A stretch of 64,000 bases of DNA from Marinobacter sp. X15-166B (GCF_001752365.1 NZ_MEIY01000001.1:2710918-2774917), one strand, 5' to 3'. Shown: positions 18,466 to 28,706, counted from the stretch's first letter. Notes: generated from the sequence alone by a model not told the origin. Program-made: numbers and translations.

Positions 18466-18890
18466 TGGCGCAGAGCTATCGGTTGCATGACCGTCTGCAG
18501 GCCGATACGGTCGGCTTGGGGGTCAGTGCCCTGTGCGACATCCGGCTGATGAACGATGCCACCTGGCCGTGGGTCATTCTGGTGCCAAGACGCCCCGCCG
18601 TCCGGGAAAGTTATGAGCTGGCGGACGCCGATCAGGTGCAGCTGATGCGGGAGTCGGCGGCGCTGGGCCGGGCGCTCATGGCTCATTTTGGCGGTGACAA
18701 GCTGAACGTGGCGGCGCTGGGTAATGTGGTGCCGCAACTGCACGTGCATCACATCGTCCGCTTCAACAGCGATCCGGCGTGGCCCGCACCGGTGTGGGGC
18801 AAGCAGCCGGTGGTCCCTTATGGGCGTGAGGCGCTGACGCAGCGGATTGCCGAGCTGAGCACCGTGGTGCAGGCGGTACAGGCAGTGTGA
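18465..18890 (+). CDS. HIT-domain protein
   Basis: A 141-residue histidine-triad protein. The HxHxH-type motif QLHVHHIVRF (about 90-99) is the nucleotide-binding and catalytic signature of hydrolases and transferases acting on nucleoside phosphoramidates, dinucleoside polyphosphates or nucleotide-sugar-like compounds. Its ATG overlaps the ugd stop by one base, so it is translated with ugd. The partner could hint at a nucleotide-sugar substrate, but HIT genes of this kind are also found in unrelated contexts. Converges with fabR, 5 bases apart. Confidence 0.87.
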   Translation: MAQSYRLHDRLQADTVGLGVSALCDIRLMNDATWPWVILVPRRPAVRESYELADADQVQLMRESAALGRALMAHFGGDKLNVAALGNVVPQLHVHHIVRFNSDPAWPAPVWGKQPVVPYGREALTQRIAELSTVVQAVQAV

Positions 18891-18895
18891 GCAAG

Positions 18896-19519
18896 CTACT
18901 GCTTGGCCGCCACCCGGGCCAGCACTTGTGCGCCGATCAGAATCATCCGCAGTTCCAGCTTCAGTTTGGTGGTGAGCACCTTGCGTTCTTTGGGGCTGGC
19001 ATCCAGGGCGTCAGCACCCTGGTTGAAGACCAGGGTTACCATGGCCTCGGCGACCAGGCGCGCGTCCAGCAGCGGCCGGTTTTCCTCCTGAGCGACCCGG
19101 CGCAGGTCGTCCGCCAGTTCGGTCACAAAATGGTCGATTTCCGCCTGCACGGCGGTGCGGAACGGCTTGGAGACACCGGTGCGTTCCCGCAACATTAACC
19201 GGAACAGATTGGCGTTGTCGTCCAGGTATTCCATGAAAGTGTCAATGGAGGTGGTAATGGCGCTGCCGTTCTGGGCGATGCGTTTACGGGCCTGCCGCAT
19301 CAGCTGGCGCAGGGCCACACCGCCTTCATCCACCAGCACCAGGCCGAGTTCATTCAAGTCGCTGAAGTGGCGGTAAAAAGACGTCGGGGCGATGCCGGCT
19401 TCACGGGCCACCTCACGCAGACTCAGGCTGCCAAAGCCGCGTTCGGCACTGAGCTGGGCAAGGGCGGCGTCCATCAGCGCACGGCGGGTTCGGAGTTTTT
19501 GCTCGGCTCGGGCGGACAC
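18896..19519 (-). CDS. fabR: TetR-family fatty-acid synthesis repressor FabR
   Basis: A 207-residue TetR regulator whose N-terminal DNA-binding part ([20 protein letters not shown], about 31-50) and following [27 protein letters not shown] and LFRLMLRER stretches match FabR (YijC), the repressor that adjusts unsaturated fatty-acid synthesis (fabA, fabB) to the acyl-CoA/acyl-ACP pool in the membrane. The start is GTG after GGAG. No fatty-acid gene is adjacent, so it would act on distant promoters, as FabR does in enterobacteria. It is convergent with the HIT gene and divergent from aspS. Confidence 0.87.
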   Translation of the reverse strand: MSARAEQKLRTRRALMDAALAQLSAERGFGSLSLREVAREAGIAPTSFYRHFSDLNELGLVLVDEGGVALRQLMRQARKRIAQNGSAITTSIDTFMEYLDDNANLFRLMLRERTGVSKPFRTAVQAEIDHFVTELADDLRRVAQEENRPLLDARLVAEAMVTLVFNQGADALDASPKERKVLTTKLKLELRMILIGAQVLARVAAKQ

Positions 19520-19592
19520 TGCTTATCTCCACGGGTAGATCAGGCTGAACGGGCCATTCTAGCCCTCCGGCGGGACAGCGTCATTAACAACC

Positions 19593-19621
19593 CTGATTTT
19601 CGCCGCTATTGTGTTTATAAT
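19593..19621 (+). promoter_or_regulatory. Probable promoter of the aspS operon
   Basis: Consensus -10 TATAAT with a weak -35-like CTGATT 17 bases upstream. It lies in the divergent fabR-aspS interval and would give a leader of about 50 bases. Confidence 0.5.
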
Positions 19622-19676
19622 GGGCGGCTTTTCCAGAAACCAACTTTACCTACACACAGAGCGAACGGGAACGGGT

Positions 19677-21488
19677 ATGCGCAGTCACTATTGCGGTGGA
19701 ATCAACGAATCTCACATTGACCAGGACGTAACCCTTTGCGGTTGGGTTCATCGTCGTCGCGATCACGGCGGTGTCATTTTTCTTGACCTGCGGGACCGCG
19801 ATGGCATCGCCCAGGTGGTGTTCAATCCGGAAGCCGCTGAGAGTTTTGCGATTGCCGAAAAAGTCCGCAGTGAGTTTGTCATTCAGGTCAGCGGGCGCGT
19901 GCGTCGTCGCCCGGCGGGTACTGAAAACAACACTATGGTCACCGGCCAGGTTGAAGTTGTGTGCCATGAGGTCAGTATCCTGAACGCCGCGGCAACGCCG
20001 CCTTTCCCGCTGGACGAACACGTGGACGTGGGTGAGGATGTGCGTTTGCGCTATCGGTTCATCGATTTGCGTCGCCCTGAAATGCTCAAACGGTTGCGGT
20101 TCCGTTCCCGGGTCACCAGTTATATGCGCAACTTTCTGGACAGCAACGGCTTTATGGATGTGGAAACCCCCATACTGACCCGGGCCACGCCCGAGGGCGC
20201 CCGGGACTATCTGGTGCCCAGCCGCACCCATGAAGGCTCGTTCTTCGCCTTGCCCCAGTCACCGCAGCTGTTCAAACAGTTGCTGATGGTGTCCGGTGCG
20301 GATCGCTATTATCAGATCGCCAAATGTTTCCGCGATGAAGACCTGCGGGCCGATCGCCAGCCGGAATTCACCCAGATTGACATCGAGGCATCGTTCATCG
20401 ATGAAGAAGGTCTGATGGGCCTGACCGAAACCATGATGCGGGATCTGTTCCGGGAAGTGATGCAGGTTGACCTGCCCGAATTCCCGCGGATGCCTTATGC
20501 CGAGGCCATGCGGCGTTTTGGCAGCGACAAGCCGGATTTGCGTATTCCGCTGGAACTGGTGGACGTGGGTGAATTGGTCGCCAATGTGGATTTCAAGGTG
20601 TTCGCAGGCCCGGCCCGGGATCCCAAAGGACGTGTGGCGGCTTTGCGGGTACCGAAAGGCGGCGAGTTGACCCGCAAGCAGATTGATGATTACACCAAAT
20701 ACGTGGGCATCTACGGTGCCAAGGGGCTGGCGTACATCAAGGTCAATGAGCTGAGCAAAGGCGCAGAAGGCCTGCAGTCGCCCATCGTCAAATTCCTCGG
20801 TGATGAGGTGGCGCTGGCGGTAGTAGAACGCGCCGGTGCCGAAGACGGCGACATCGTCTTTTTCGGGGCGGACCGCGCCACCGTGGTCAACGAAGCCCTG
20901 GGCGCATTGCGCGTTCGCATCGGTCACGACATGAACCTGCTGACCCGCGAATGGGCGCCCCTGTGGGTGGTGGACTTCCCCATGTTCGAAGAAACGCCGG
21001 ACGGTGGCCTGACGCCCATCCATCACCCGTTCACTGCGCCCGCCTGCACGGCCGACGAGCTGGCGGCCGCACCGGCTGCGGCCCTGTCCCGGGCCTACGA
21101 CATGGTGCTGAACGGCACGGAACTGGGCGGTGGCTCCATCCGTATCCACGATGCCACCATGCAGAGCACGGTGTTCCGCACCCTGGGTATTGATGACGAG
21201 GAAGCTCAGGCGAAGTTCGGGTTTTTGTTGGACGCGCTCAAGTACGGGTGCCCTCCCCACGGTGGGTTGGCGTTCGGGCTGGACCGCCTGATCATGCTGA
21301 TGACCGGCGCTTCGTCGATCCGCGACGTGATCGCCTTCCCGAAAACCCAGAGCGCAACCTGTCTGATGACCCAAGCGCCGGGCGTGGTGGAGGACAAGCA
21401 GCTCAAAGAGTTGCACATACGCTTGCGTCGGTCGGCATTAACATCGGCTGGTGATGCGGCTACAGACGGTGCAAAACCGCAAGGTTAA
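19677..21488 (+). CDS. aspS: Aspartate--tRNA ligase
   Basis: Class IIb synthetase charging tRNA-Asp; 603 residues (E. coli 590). The start [14 protein letters not shown] is the family start; a longer frame adds 22 codons that overlap the promoter. An N-terminal OB anticodon-binding domain contains [11 protein letters not shown]. Class II motifs: [20 protein letters not shown] near 170-190, motif 2 [18 protein letters not shown] near 220-237, and motif 3 [15 protein letters not shown] near 535-550, with the bacterial GAD insertion between. It starts the run aspS-yebC-ruvC-ruvA. Confidence 0.97.
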   Translation: MRSHYCGGINESHIDQDVTLCGWVHRRRDHGGVIFLDLRDRDGIAQVVFNPEAAESFAIAEKVRSEFVIQVSGRVRRRPAGTENNTMVTGQVEVVCHEVSILNAAATPPFPLDEHVDVGEDVRLRYRFIDLRRPEMLKRLRFRSRVTSYMRNFLDSNGFMDVETPILTRATPEGARDYLVPSRTHEGSFFALPQSPQLFKQLLMVSGADRYYQIAKCFRDEDLRADRQPEFTQIDIEASFIDEEGLMGLTETMMRDLFREVMQVDLPEFPRMPYAEAMRRFGSDKPDLRIPLELVDVGELVANVDFKVFAGPARDPKGRVAALRVPKGGELTRKQIDDYTKYVGIYGAKGLAYIKVNELSKGAEGLQSPIVKFLGDEVALAVVERAGAEDGDIVFFGADRATVVNEALGALRVRIGHDMNLLTREWAPLWVVDFPMFEETPDGGLTPIHHPFTAPACTADELAAAPAAALSRAYDMVLNGTELGGGSIRIHDATMQSTVFRTLGIDDEEAQAKFGFLLDALKYGCPPHGGLAFGLDRLIMLMTGASSIRDVIAFPKTQSATCLMTQAPGVVEDKQLKELHIRLRRSALTSAGDAATDGAKPQG

Positions 21489-21539
21489 GACACCGGGTAA
21501 GAGACACCAGATGTGGATTAAGCGGTAACGGAGTGGGTT

Positions 21540-22289
21540 ATGGCCGGACACAGTAAATGGTCCAATATCAAGCATCGCAAGGCGGCTCAGGACGCCAAGC
21601 GTGGCAAGATTTTCACCAAAATCATCCGGGAGTTGACGGTGGCCGCCCGTGAGGGCGGGGGCAATCCGGAAGACAACCCCCGGTTGCGCGGGGTGATCGA
21701 CAAGGCGCTCACCGCCAACATGAAAAAAGACACCATCGAGCGCGCCATTGAGCGGGGTGCCGGTGGGGGCGATGACAGCAATTATGAAGAGCTGACCTAC
21801 GAGGGCTACGGCCCGGGTGGCGTGGCGATCTATGTTGAGGTCATGACCGATAACCGAAACCGTACCGTGGCCGAAGTGCGTCATGCGTTCAGCCGCAATG
21901 GTGGCAATCTGGGTACGGATGGCTCGGTGGCCTACCTGTTCAGCAAGCAGGGGGTCCTGACCTACTCGCCGGACGCCGACGAAGAGGCGTTGATCGAGGT
22001 CGCTCTCGAAGCCGGGGCGGACGATGTGGCCGAGCAAGAGGATGGATCCTTTGAAATCCTCACCAGCCCCGAGCAATATCTGGGGGTTAAAGAGGCTCTG
22101 GTGGCGGCCGGGCTGACCCCGGACGACGCCGAGATTACCATGGTGCCCTCCACCACCGCCGAGCTCGATAGCGAGAGTGCGGAAACGGTGTTGAAGCTGT
22201 TGGACATGCTCGAAGATCTGGACGATGTTCAGAACGTGTATTCCAACGCCGAGATACCGGAGGACATCATGGCGCAACTGACCGATTGA
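21540..22289 (+). CDS. yebC: YebC/TACO1-family DNA-binding regulatory or translation factor
   Basis: A 249-residue member of the YebC family, starting [14 protein letters not shown] as in almost all bacteria. [17 protein letters not shown] and the conserved [14 protein letters not shown] follow. The family has been reported both as transcriptional regulators and as translation factors that relieve stalling at proline stretches; which applies here cannot be read from sequence. The position directly before ruvC is the usual one in gammaproteobacteria. Confidence 0.95.
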   Translation: MAGHSKWSNIKHRKAAQDAKRGKIFTKIIRELTVAAREGGGNPEDNPRLRGVIDKALTANMKKDTIERAIERGAGGGDDSNYEELTYEGYGPGGVAIYVEVMTDNRNRTVAEVRHAFSRNGGNLGTDGSVAYLFSKQGVLTYSPDADEEALIEVALEAGADDVAEQEDGSFEILTSPEQYLGVKEALVAAGLTPDDAEITMVPSTTAELDSESAETVLKLLDMLEDLDDVQNVYSNAEIPEDIMAQLTD

Positions 22290-22308
22290 TCCTTCCCAGG
22301 GAGTGAAT

Positions 22309-22857
22309 GTGGCCATCATACTGGGTGTCGATCCTGGATCCCGAATTACCGGGTACGGTATCGTCCGTACCGAGGGGCGTCATATTCACTACCTCGATAG
22401 CGGGTGCATCCGGCTGGGTGAAAAACCTCTCGCCGAGCGCCTGCAAATCATCTTTCACAGCCTGGCGACCCTGATCGGCGAATATCGTCCGCAGGAATTC
22501 GCCATTGAGCAGGTGTTCATGGCCCGCAACCCGGATTCTGCCCTCAAACTGGGGCAGGCCCGGGGAGCCGCAATTGTCAGCGCGGCGAACAGCGGGTTAC
22601 CCGTCAGCGAATATTCCGCCCGTCAGGTGAAACAGGCGGTGGTCGGTAAAGGCGGCGCGGACAAATCCCAGGTGCAGCACATGGTGCAGGTCCTGTTGGG
22701 GTTGTCGCGCAAGCCTCAGGCCGATGCCGCCGATGCCCTGGCGATTGCCATGTGCCATGCCCACATGAGCCAGAGTCTGATTCGGGTGGCTGCCAGTGCG
22801 GGCCCGTCAGGGGCAGCCCCGGCGAGAGGCCGTGTGCGCGGCGGCCGCATTCGCTGA
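22309..22857 (+). CDS. ruvC: Crossover junction endodeoxyribonuclease RuvC
   Basis: Resolves Holliday junctions by symmetric cuts. The protein is 182 residues from the GTG at 22309, which sits 5 bases after AGGGAG; a GTG two codons earlier overlaps that site. RNase H-like fold with acidic residues in [13 protein letters not shown] (first Asp), [18 protein letters not shown] (Glu) and [12 protein letters not shown] (the last two Asp). The C-terminal tail is basic and glycine-rich. It is 19 bases downstream of yebC. Confidence 0.96.
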   Translation: MAIILGVDPGSRITGYGIVRTEGRHIHYLDSGCIRLGEKPLAERLQIIFHSLATLIGEYRPQEFAIEQVFMARNPDSALKLGQARGAAIVSAANSGLPVSEYSARQVKQAVVGKGGADKSQVQHMVQVLLGLSRKPQADAADALAIAMCHAHMSQSLIRVAASAGPSGAAPARGRVRGGRIR

Positions 22858-22915
22858 ATACCCGGTTTGTAGACCCAACAACTAACGTCTGGCCTGGTGC
22901 CGAAGGAGTCATGCA

Positions 22916-23536
22916 TTGATTGGTCGTATTCGAGGCCTGCTGGTGGAAAAAGCGCCGGCACAGGTATTGGTTGATTGCGGCGGGGTGGGCTACGAGGTGG
23001 ACATTCCCTGCACCACGTTTTACCAGTTACCGGAGCCGGGGCAGGAATTGATCCTCCACACCCATCTGGTGGTGCGGGATGACGCCCAGAGTCTGTGCGG
23101 TTTTGCCACCAAGATTGACCGGGATCTGTTCCGGTTGCTGATCCGGGTCAACGGCGTGGGTCCCAAGGTGGCGCTGGGCATACTCTCGGGCCTTGATGCG
23201 GAACGTTTCATCCGTTGCATCGAAGCCAAGGATGTCAAATCCCTGGTCAAACTGCCGGGTATCGGCAAGAAAACCGCGGAGCGCCTGTTGATCGAGATGG
23301 CCGACCGGGTGGGGCAACTGGAGGGGCAGTTCACACCGGTGCCGGCGGGCGGGGAGGGCAGTGAGCCTGCGCCGGCCGGGGTCAGCGATCCTGCCGAAGA
23401 GGCCGAAGCGGCACTCATTACCCTGGGGTATCGCCCCCAGGAGGCCGCCAAGGCGGTCAATTCAGTGGCCGCACCCGGAATGAGCAGCGCCGAGCTGATT
23501 CGTTTGTCGCTGAGAAGCATGATTCCGGCAGGATAA
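22916..23536 (+). CDS. ruvA: Holliday junction branch-migration protein RuvA
   Basis: Tetrameric junction-binding protein that loads RuvB. The protein is 206 residues and starts at TTG (MIGRIRGLLVEK), 8 bases after GGAG; an out-of-frame ATG five bases earlier reads only two codons. An N-terminal OB domain is followed by two helix-hairpin-helix motifs (RVNGVGPKVALGILSG near 80 and LVKLPGIGKKTAERLLIEM near 112). A flexible proline/glycine linker leads to the C-terminal RuvB-binding domain (ALITLGYRPQEAAKAV). ruvB follows after 124 bases with a possible promoter of its own. Confidence 0.96.
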   Translation: MIGRIRGLLVEKAPAQVLVDCGGVGYEVDIPCTTFYQLPEPGQELILHTHLVVRDDAQSLCGFATKIDRDLFRLLIRVNGVGPKVALGILSGLDAERFIRCIEAKDVKSLVKLPGIGKKTAERLLIEMADRVGQLEGQFTPVPAGGEGSEPAPAGVSDPAEEAEAALITLGYRPQEAAKAVNSVAAPGMSSAELIRLSLRSMIPAG

Positions 23537-23595
23537 CCGGAATTTAATCTCAATATGAAGGCCTTAGCTGGCGCGTTATGTGTAGAGAGGGTAAC

Positions 23596-23623
23596 GTGAC
23601 ACCCTCAGCGACATTTGTACAAT
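23596..23623 (+). promoter_or_regulatory. Possible internal promoter before ruvB
   Basis: GTGACA, 16 bases, TACAAT. A GAGGGT/ACCCTC inverted repeat (23587-23592 and 23601-23606) straddles the -35 box. No LexA-type CTGT-N8-ACAG site is visible here. Confidence 0.45.
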
Positions 23624-23660
23624 AGCCAGCGTTACGCCGTCATCACTAACGGGCACCTTA

Positions 23661-24689
23661 ATGATTGAGTCTGATCGACTGATTTCCGCCGAACACGGCC
23701 AGTATGAAGAGGTTTACGACCGGGCCATCCGGCCCACGTTACTGGCCGAATACGTGGGTCAGGAAGCGGTGCGCGAACAGATGGGTATATTCATATCCGC
23801 GGCGCGCAAACGGCAGGAGGCACTGGACCATGTGCTGATCTTCGGGCCGCCCGGGCTGGGCAAAACCACTCTGGCCAACATCATCGCCAATGAAATGGGC
23901 GTGGCGATCAAAACCACCTCCGGACCGGTACTGGAAAAGGCCGGTGACCTGGCGGCCATGTTGACCAATCTGGAAGAAGGCGATGTGCTGTTCATCGATG
24001 AAATCCATCGCCTCAGCGCGGCCATCGAAGAAGTGCTCTACCCGGCCATGGAAGACTACCAGCTGGATATCATGATCGGCGAGGGCCCTGCAGCCCGCTC
24101 CATCAAGCTGGATTTGCCGCCGTTTACCCTGGTCGGCGCCACCACCCGCGCCGGCTTGCTGACCGCGCCCTTGCGGGACCGGTTTGGGATCGTCCAGCGT
24201 CTGGAATTTTATAACACCGACGATCTGACCCGGATCGTCATGCGCTCGGCCGAATTGTCGGGAGTGGGCATTGATCGCGCCGGGGCCTTCGAGATTGCCC
24301 GGCGCTCACGGGGCACCCCGCGCATCGCCAACCGTCTGCTGCGCCGGGCCCGTGATTTTGCCGAAGTAAAAGCGGATGGCAGCATCACTGCGCAACTGGC
24401 CGACGACGCGCTGAATATGCTCAAGGTGGACAGCGAAGGCTTCGATCATATGGACCGTCGGCTGCTGTTGGCGATGATTGAAAAGTTTGACGGTGGTCCG
24501 GTGGGGGTTGAAAGCCTGGCGGCCGCCATCAGTGAAGAGCGGGGCACCATTGAAGATGTGCTCGAACCGTTTTTGATCCAGCAGGGTTTCATTGTCCGCA
24601 CCCCGCGCGGGCGCATGGTCACCTCCAATGCCTACCTGCATTTCGGGGTTACGCCGCCACGCAATCTGCAGGAGAGCCGCATTGACTGA
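23661..24689 (+). CDS. ruvB: Holliday junction branch-migration helicase RuvB
   Basis: Hexameric AAA+ motor driving branch migration with RuvA. The protein is 342 residues. The N-terminal [11 protein letters not shown] is typical; Walker A is [11 protein letters not shown] near 62-72, Walker [10 protein letters not shown] near 113-121, sensor 1 [10 protein letters not shown], and arginine finger region LRDRFG. A winged-helix DNA-binding domain ends with [15 protein letters not shown]. Its last 8 bases overlap the start of ybgC. Confidence 0.98.
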   Translation: MIESDRLISAEHGQYEEVYDRAIRPTLLAEYVGQEAVREQMGIFISAARKRQEALDHVLIFGPPGLGKTTLANIIANEMGVAIKTTSGPVLEKAGDLAAMLTNLEEGDVLFIDEIHRLSAAIEEVLYPAMEDYQLDIMIGEGPAARSIKLDLPPFTLVGATTRAGLLTAPLRDRFGIVQRLEFYNTDDLTRIVMRSAELSGVGIDRAGAFEIARRSRGTPRIANRLLRRARDFAEVKADGSITAQLADDALNMLKVDSEGFDHMDRRLLLAMIEKFDGGPVGVESLAAAISEERGTIEDVLEPFLIQQGFIVRTPRGRMVTSNAYLHFGVTPPRNLQESRID

Positions 24690-25104
24690 ATCAGCCTCAG
24701 CCACGTACCGGCTACCGGTGCGGGTATATATTGAAGATACCGATGCAGGTGGTATTGTTTTTCATGCCAAGTACCTGCATTACATGGAGCGGGCACGCAC
24801 GGAGTGGGTCCGGGACCGGGGAATTGGTCTGCGCGGTGGTTTGGCCGACAACTACAGCTACGTGGTGCAGCGGCTGTCCATTCATTACGCGGCGGCCGCA
24901 AAACTGGATGACGAACTGCTGGTCAGCGCCGAACTGACCGGTTTTGGACGGGTCTGGATGGGGTTTTTGCAACGGGTCACGCGCAAAAGTGACGGCGTCC
25001 TGTTGGCGGAGGCCGATGTAAAGGTTGCCTGTGTGGCACTGGATACGGGCAAGCCCAGGCGGATGCCGGACGCAATCCTCGAACTATTGAACAAGATACG
25101 CTAA
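24682..25104 (+). CDS. ybgC: Tol-Pal-associated acyl-CoA thioesterase YbgC
   Basis: A hotdog thioesterase of 140 residues from a TTG start ([11 protein letters not shown]) that overlaps the ruvB stop and follows AGGAGA by 8 bases. The 4HBT signature [20 protein letters not shown] (about 16-35) has the catalytic Asp and His. In E. coli YbgC acts on short acyl-CoA or acyl-ACP, interacts with phospholipid enzymes and is always linked to the tol-pal operon, as here. tolQ follows after 37 bases. Confidence 0.94.
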   Translation: MTESASATYRLPVRVYIEDTDAGGIVFHAKYLHYMERARTEWVRDRGIGLRGGLADNYSYVVQRLSIHYAAAAKLDDELLVSAELTGFGRVWMGFLQRVTRKSDGVLLAEADVKVACVALDTGKPRRMPDAILELLNKIR

Positions 25105-25141
25105 CCCACACCTATAAATTGGAATGGACCGGGAGTAGAAG

Positions 25142-25834
25142 GTGGAAACAGACGTTTCGGTATGGTCTCTCATTGCGAACGCTGGCTTGTTGGTCAAGTT
25201 GGTTATGTTATTGCTGGTCGTCGCCTCGATTGTTTCGTGGGCGCTGATTTACCAGCGGGTCAAAGTCTTTAACCAGGCCCGCAAGGCGCAACTGGCGTTC
25301 GAGGAACAGTTCTGGTCCGGTATGGATCTGGGGCAGCTCTACCGGGACGTCAACGCCAATCCGACCCCCTTCTCGGGGATGGAGTCGCTGTTCCGGGCCG
25401 GTTTTAAAGAGTTTTCACGTTTGCGCCAGCAAAGCCGGGATGCGGATGCGGTCATGGAGGGTACCCAGCGGGCCATGCGCGTAGCCTTCTCGCGGGAGCA
25501 GGAGCGTCTGGAGTTGCATCTGCCGTTTCTGGCGACGGTGGGTTCCACCAGTCCCTACATCGGTTTGTTTGGCACCGTCTGGGGCATTATGAACTCCTTC
25601 CGTGGGCTGGCTCAGGTGCAGCAGGCGACTCTGGCAACGGTCGCCCCCGGCATCTCCGAAGCGCTGATTGCCACCGCCATGGGGTTGTTTGCGGCCATTC
25701 CGGCAGTCATTGCCTATAACCGGTTTGCCGCCAAGTCCGACGCGTTGTTGAAAAACTACGAAACTTTTGCGGATGAATTTTCCAGCATCCTGCATCGCCG
25801 GGTGCACCACAGTGAAAAAGCGGCGGCCAAGTGA
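25142..25834 (+). CDS. tolQ: Tol-Pal system proton-channel subunit TolQ
   Basis: Inner-membrane subunit of the TolQR proton-driven motor; homologous to ExbB and MotA. The protein is 230 residues with a GTG start after GGGAG. There are three membrane segments: about 17-37 (LVKLVMLLLVVASIVSWALI), about 135-155 (LATVGSTSPYIGLFGTVWGI) and about 170-190 (ISEALIATAMGLFAAIPAVI). The conserved TVGSTSPYIGLFGTVWGIM motif lines the proton path. First of tolQRAB-pal-cpoB, which constricts the outer membrane at division. Confidence 0.96.
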   Translation: METDVSVWSLIANAGLLVKLVMLLLVVASIVSWALIYQRVKVFNQARKAQLAFEEQFWSGMDLGQLYRDVNANPTPFSGMESLFRAGFKEFSRLRQQSRDADAVMEGTQRAMRVAFSREQERLELHLPFLATVGSTSPYIGLFGTVWGIMNSFRGLAQVQQATLATVAPGISEALIATAMGLFAAIPAVIAYNRFAAKSDALLKNYETFADEFSSILHRRVHHSEKAAAK

Positions 25835-25883
25835 GCCTTAACAGCATGACCGCACAGAGACCCGAGGTGACAGGAGCGCGATT

Positions 25884-26330
25884 ATGAAGGGCATGGGAAT
25901 GATGCTGGGCCCCCGGCGCAAGCCGATGGCCGAAATCAACGTGGTGCCGTATATCGATGTCATGTTGGTGCTGCTGGTGATCTTTATGGTGACTGCGCCG
26001 ATGATGACCCAAGGCGTTAAAGTGGATTTACCGGAAACCACCTCGGATCCGATTCACGCGGAGAAAGACGTCGAATCCATTATCATTTCGGTCGACAGCA
26101 ATGGAGCTTATTATCTGGACGTGGGTGATCGGGGCAGCGATCCGATGGCGCTGTCAGAGCTGGGCGAGCAGATCGCGAAGATTTTGGCGGGCCGCAGCAA
26201 TCGTGAAGTGCTGGTGCGCGGCGATGCCAACGTGGAATACGGCACCGTAGTCCGGCTGATGGCAGAACTGCAGGGTGCGGGTGCCACCGGTGTTGGCTTG
26301 ATAACTGAAGCGCAGGCAGACGACAAGTAA
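25884..26330 (+). CDS. tolR: Tol-Pal system proton-channel subunit TolR
   Basis: Partner of TolQ (ExbD family), 148 residues. A short cytoplasmic N-terminus (RRKPMAEINVVPYIDVM) contains the essential membrane Asp. A single membrane segment follows (VMLVLLVIFMVTAPMM), then a periplasmic domain with VKVDLPET and the peptidoglycan-binding region. The Shine-Dalgarno sequence is AGGAG. tolA follows 12 bases after its stop. Confidence 0.96.
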   Translation: MKGMGMMLGPRRKPMAEINVVPYIDVMLVLLVIFMVTAPMMTQGVKVDLPETTSDPIHAEKDVESIIISVDSNGAYYLDVGDRGSDPMALSELGEQIAKILAGRSNREVLVRGDANVEYGTVVRLMAELQGAGATGVGLITEAQADDK

Positions 26331-26342
26331 GGTGGGTGTTGA

Positions 26343-27351
26343 GTGACGGGTCGAGAGCGGGAGAGTATCAGTGCCGGCGCGCCGCCATGGAAGTCGCCGG
26401 TTGCCTTCTCGTTGGTGCTGCATGGCGTGATTCTGGCGGTGGCCTTGTTCAGTTGGGAGTGGACCTCACCGAAAGAAATAGCGGCGCCGAGCAGTATCTC
26501 GGCAACCCTGATGATCCAGCAGCCCGAACCGGTCAGTCAGCCTCCGGCCCGGGCAGAGCAAGAGCAAGAGCGACAGCGACAAGCAGCGGAGCAGGCCGCG
26601 CGCGCCGAGCAGGCCAGGCTGGAACAGAAGCGCCGGGAAGAGCAAAAGAAAGAGGAGCAGCGGCGCCAGCAGGAACAGCAGGCCAGGGCCGCGCAAGAGC
26701 GTGAGCGCGAGCAGGTTGCGCGACGGGCCGAAGCGGCCCGCCAGAAAGCCGAGGCAGAAGCAAAAGCTCAGGCCCAGCGCAAGGCCGAAGCCGAAGCCGC
26801 GCAGAAACAAGCCGAACGTGAACGCCGGGCCGCTGAAGAGAGGCGTCGTCAGGCCGAGGCCGAGAAGCAGCGCCGGGAACAGGAAGCCGCCGCCGAGGCC
26901 CAGCGGGTGGCCGAGGCTCAGCGTCGGGAGGTCGAGCGTAAACGGCAGGAAGCACTGCTGCAGTCCCTGGCGGATGAGGCTCAGAAAAACAGACTGGCGG
27001 AAGAAGCCCGCCGGGCCGAGGCCGCCGCAGCGGCCCAAGCGAAAAAACGCCCGCATGCTGTCAGACAGCGAGCGTTATCAGGGGTTGATCCGGCAAAGGC
27101 TGAGTCAGGCCTGGTACGAGCCACCCTCCGCCACCAACGACATGGTGGCGCGGGTGCAGATCAGCCTCCTGCCTACCGGCGAACTGGTGTCGGCAAAGCT
27201 GGTGAGCGGCAGTGGCAACGCTGCGTTTGACAGTTCGGCGATGAGTGCGGTGCGCAGCTTGAACCGCTACCCGGTGCCAAACGACCGGGATACGTTTGAA
27301 GCCTATTTTCGCCAATTCACCATTGAATTCAATAAACAGCGACTGAGATAA
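26343..27351 (+). pseudogene. tolA: TolA, reading frame broken by one extra A (possible sequencing error)
   Basis: Links the TolQR motor to Pal and the outer membrane. The first frame (GTG at 26343, after AAGGTGG) encodes a cytoplasmic end, a membrane anchor with SLVLHGVIL (about 22-42), then a long Ala/Glu/Gln/Arg/Lys helix to about residue 233. The C-terminal domain III (MLSDSERYQGLIRQ, QISLLPTGELVSAKLV, AVRSLNRYPVP) is in another frame ending at 27351. The switch is at six A residues (27042-27047); removing one A gives a single 335-residue protein of normal TolA layout. Because tolQ, tolR, tolB and pal are intact and TolA loss harms the envelope, a sequencing or assembly indel is more likely than a true null. 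Confidence 0.88.
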
Positions 27352-27365
27352 AGAGAGTGCCGCGC

Positions 27366-28706
27366 ATGAACAGAACTCATATCAAATTCTCGGCCCGCGG
27401 GGCTTCTGGTCTGGGGGCGATTGCCCGAGCTCTGGCGCTGCTGTTGTTGGTGTCCGGATTTGCAGTCTCGGCCCGGGCGGAGTTGCTGATCCGGGTGACC
27501 GAGGGGGCCGACCGGGCGATTCCAATGGCGGTGGTGCCCTTTGCCAAGTCGGGAGATCTCGGCGCCGCCCATGATCTGAGTGACATCGTCCGCCAAAATC
27601 TGATGCTCAGCGGGGAGTTCGCCACCCTGTCGCCGGAAAAAATGCTGAGTCTGCCTTCCCGGGGGGCGGACGTATATTACCGCGACTGGCGGCTGCTGGG
27701 GCAGCGTTACCTGTTGATTGGTGAGCTGACCCGTGACGGTGCCAAGGTGGTGGTCCGCTATGAACTGTTTGACGTAAACCGGGAGGAGCGCCTGCTGGGG
27801 GAAACGGCGTCGGCACCGGTCAAAAGCATGCGCTCTCTGGCCCACTTCGTCAGTGACAAGGTGTACGAGGCTATTACCGGGGTACCGGGGGCGTTCTCCA
27901 CGAAGCTGGCCTATGTGACCCTGCAAAAACGGGGTGGTGAGCCGCTCTACAAGCTTCAGGTCAGTGATTTCGATGGCCAGCGCTCGCGCATCCGCCTGGA
28001 AAGCAAGGAACCCATTTTATCGCCGGCCTGGTCACCGGACGCCAAAAAGCTTGCCTATGTGTCATTTGAAACCGGCAAGCCGGCAATTTACATTCATGAA
28101 CTGGCGACCGGGGCGCGGACCAAAATTGCGGCCTTTGCGGGACTGAACTCGGCCCCCGCCTGGTCGAGTGACGGGCGCTCACTGCTGATGACCCTCTCCA
28201 AGGATGGTAACGCCGAGATCTATAAAATGGATATCGCGAGTCGCAAACTGACCCGCTTGACCAACCATTGGGCGATCGATACGGAAGGCGCCTGGGCGCC
28301 GGACGGCAAGGGCTTTTACTTCACCTCCGACCGCTCCGGGGGGCCTCAGATATACTACAAGCAAAGTGAGCGTGCTGCACCGCGACGTCTCACCTTTGGC
28401 AGTCGCTACAACGCCCGGCCGCGTCCCAGTGCCGATGGCAAACACGTGTATTACGTGCATCAGCGGGCGGGAGCGTTTCACATTGCGCGGATGAACACCG
28501 ACAGCGGTGAAGAAACCGTATTGACCCGCACCCGTCTGGACGAGTCACCCAGCGTCTCGCCCAATGGCCGGATGCTGATTTACGCCACCCGGCAGGGTGA
28601 GCAAAGTGTGTTGACGGTTATTTCCGTTGAGGGAGGGGCCAGCTACACATTACCGGCCACAGAAGGCGATGTCCGGGATCCTGCCTGGTCACCGGTGATC
28701 CGGTGA
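27366..28706 (+). CDS. tolB: Tol-Pal system periplasmic beta-propeller TolB
   Basis: Periplasmic protein that binds Pal and TolA. The protein is 446 residues from MNRTHIKF; a GTG three codons earlier lies too close to the ribosome site. A Sec signal peptide ([21 protein letters not shown], cleaved near residue 38) precedes the N-terminal TolB domain ([12 protein letters not shown]). The six-bladed propeller is marked by repeats [51 protein letters not shown] and [14 protein letters not shown]. It sits between tolA and pal. Confidence 0.97.
   Translation: MNRTHIKFSARGASGLGAIARALALLLLVSGFAVSARAELLIRVTEGADRAIPMAVVPFAKSGDLGAAHDLSDIVRQNLMLSGEFATLSPEKMLSLPSRGADVYYRDWRLLGQRYLLIGELTRDGAKVVVRYELFDVNREERLLGETASAPVKSMRSLAHFVSDKVYEAITGVPGAFSTKLAYVTLQKRGGEPLYKLQVSDFDGQRSRIRLESKEPILSPAWSPDAKKLAYVSFETGKPAIYIHELATGARTKIAAFAGLNSAPAWSSDGRSLLMTLSKDGNAEIYKMDIASRKLTRLTNHWAIDTEGAWAPDGKGFYFTSDRSGGPQIYYKQSERAAPRRLTFGSRYNARPRPSADGKHVYYVHQRAGAFHIARMNTDSGEETVLTRTRLDESPSVSPNGRMLIYATRQGEQSVLTVISVEGGASYTLPATEGDVRDPAWSPVIR

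Noticed and set aside
22858-22915. LexA/SOS box before ruvA
   Set aside because: No CTGT-N8-ACAG-like dyad can be found in the interval.
26466-27056. Leu/Gly/Phe-rich frame opposite tolA
   Set aside because: Complement of the Ala/Glu/Gln/Arg repeat of TolA; looks hydrophobic only for that reason.
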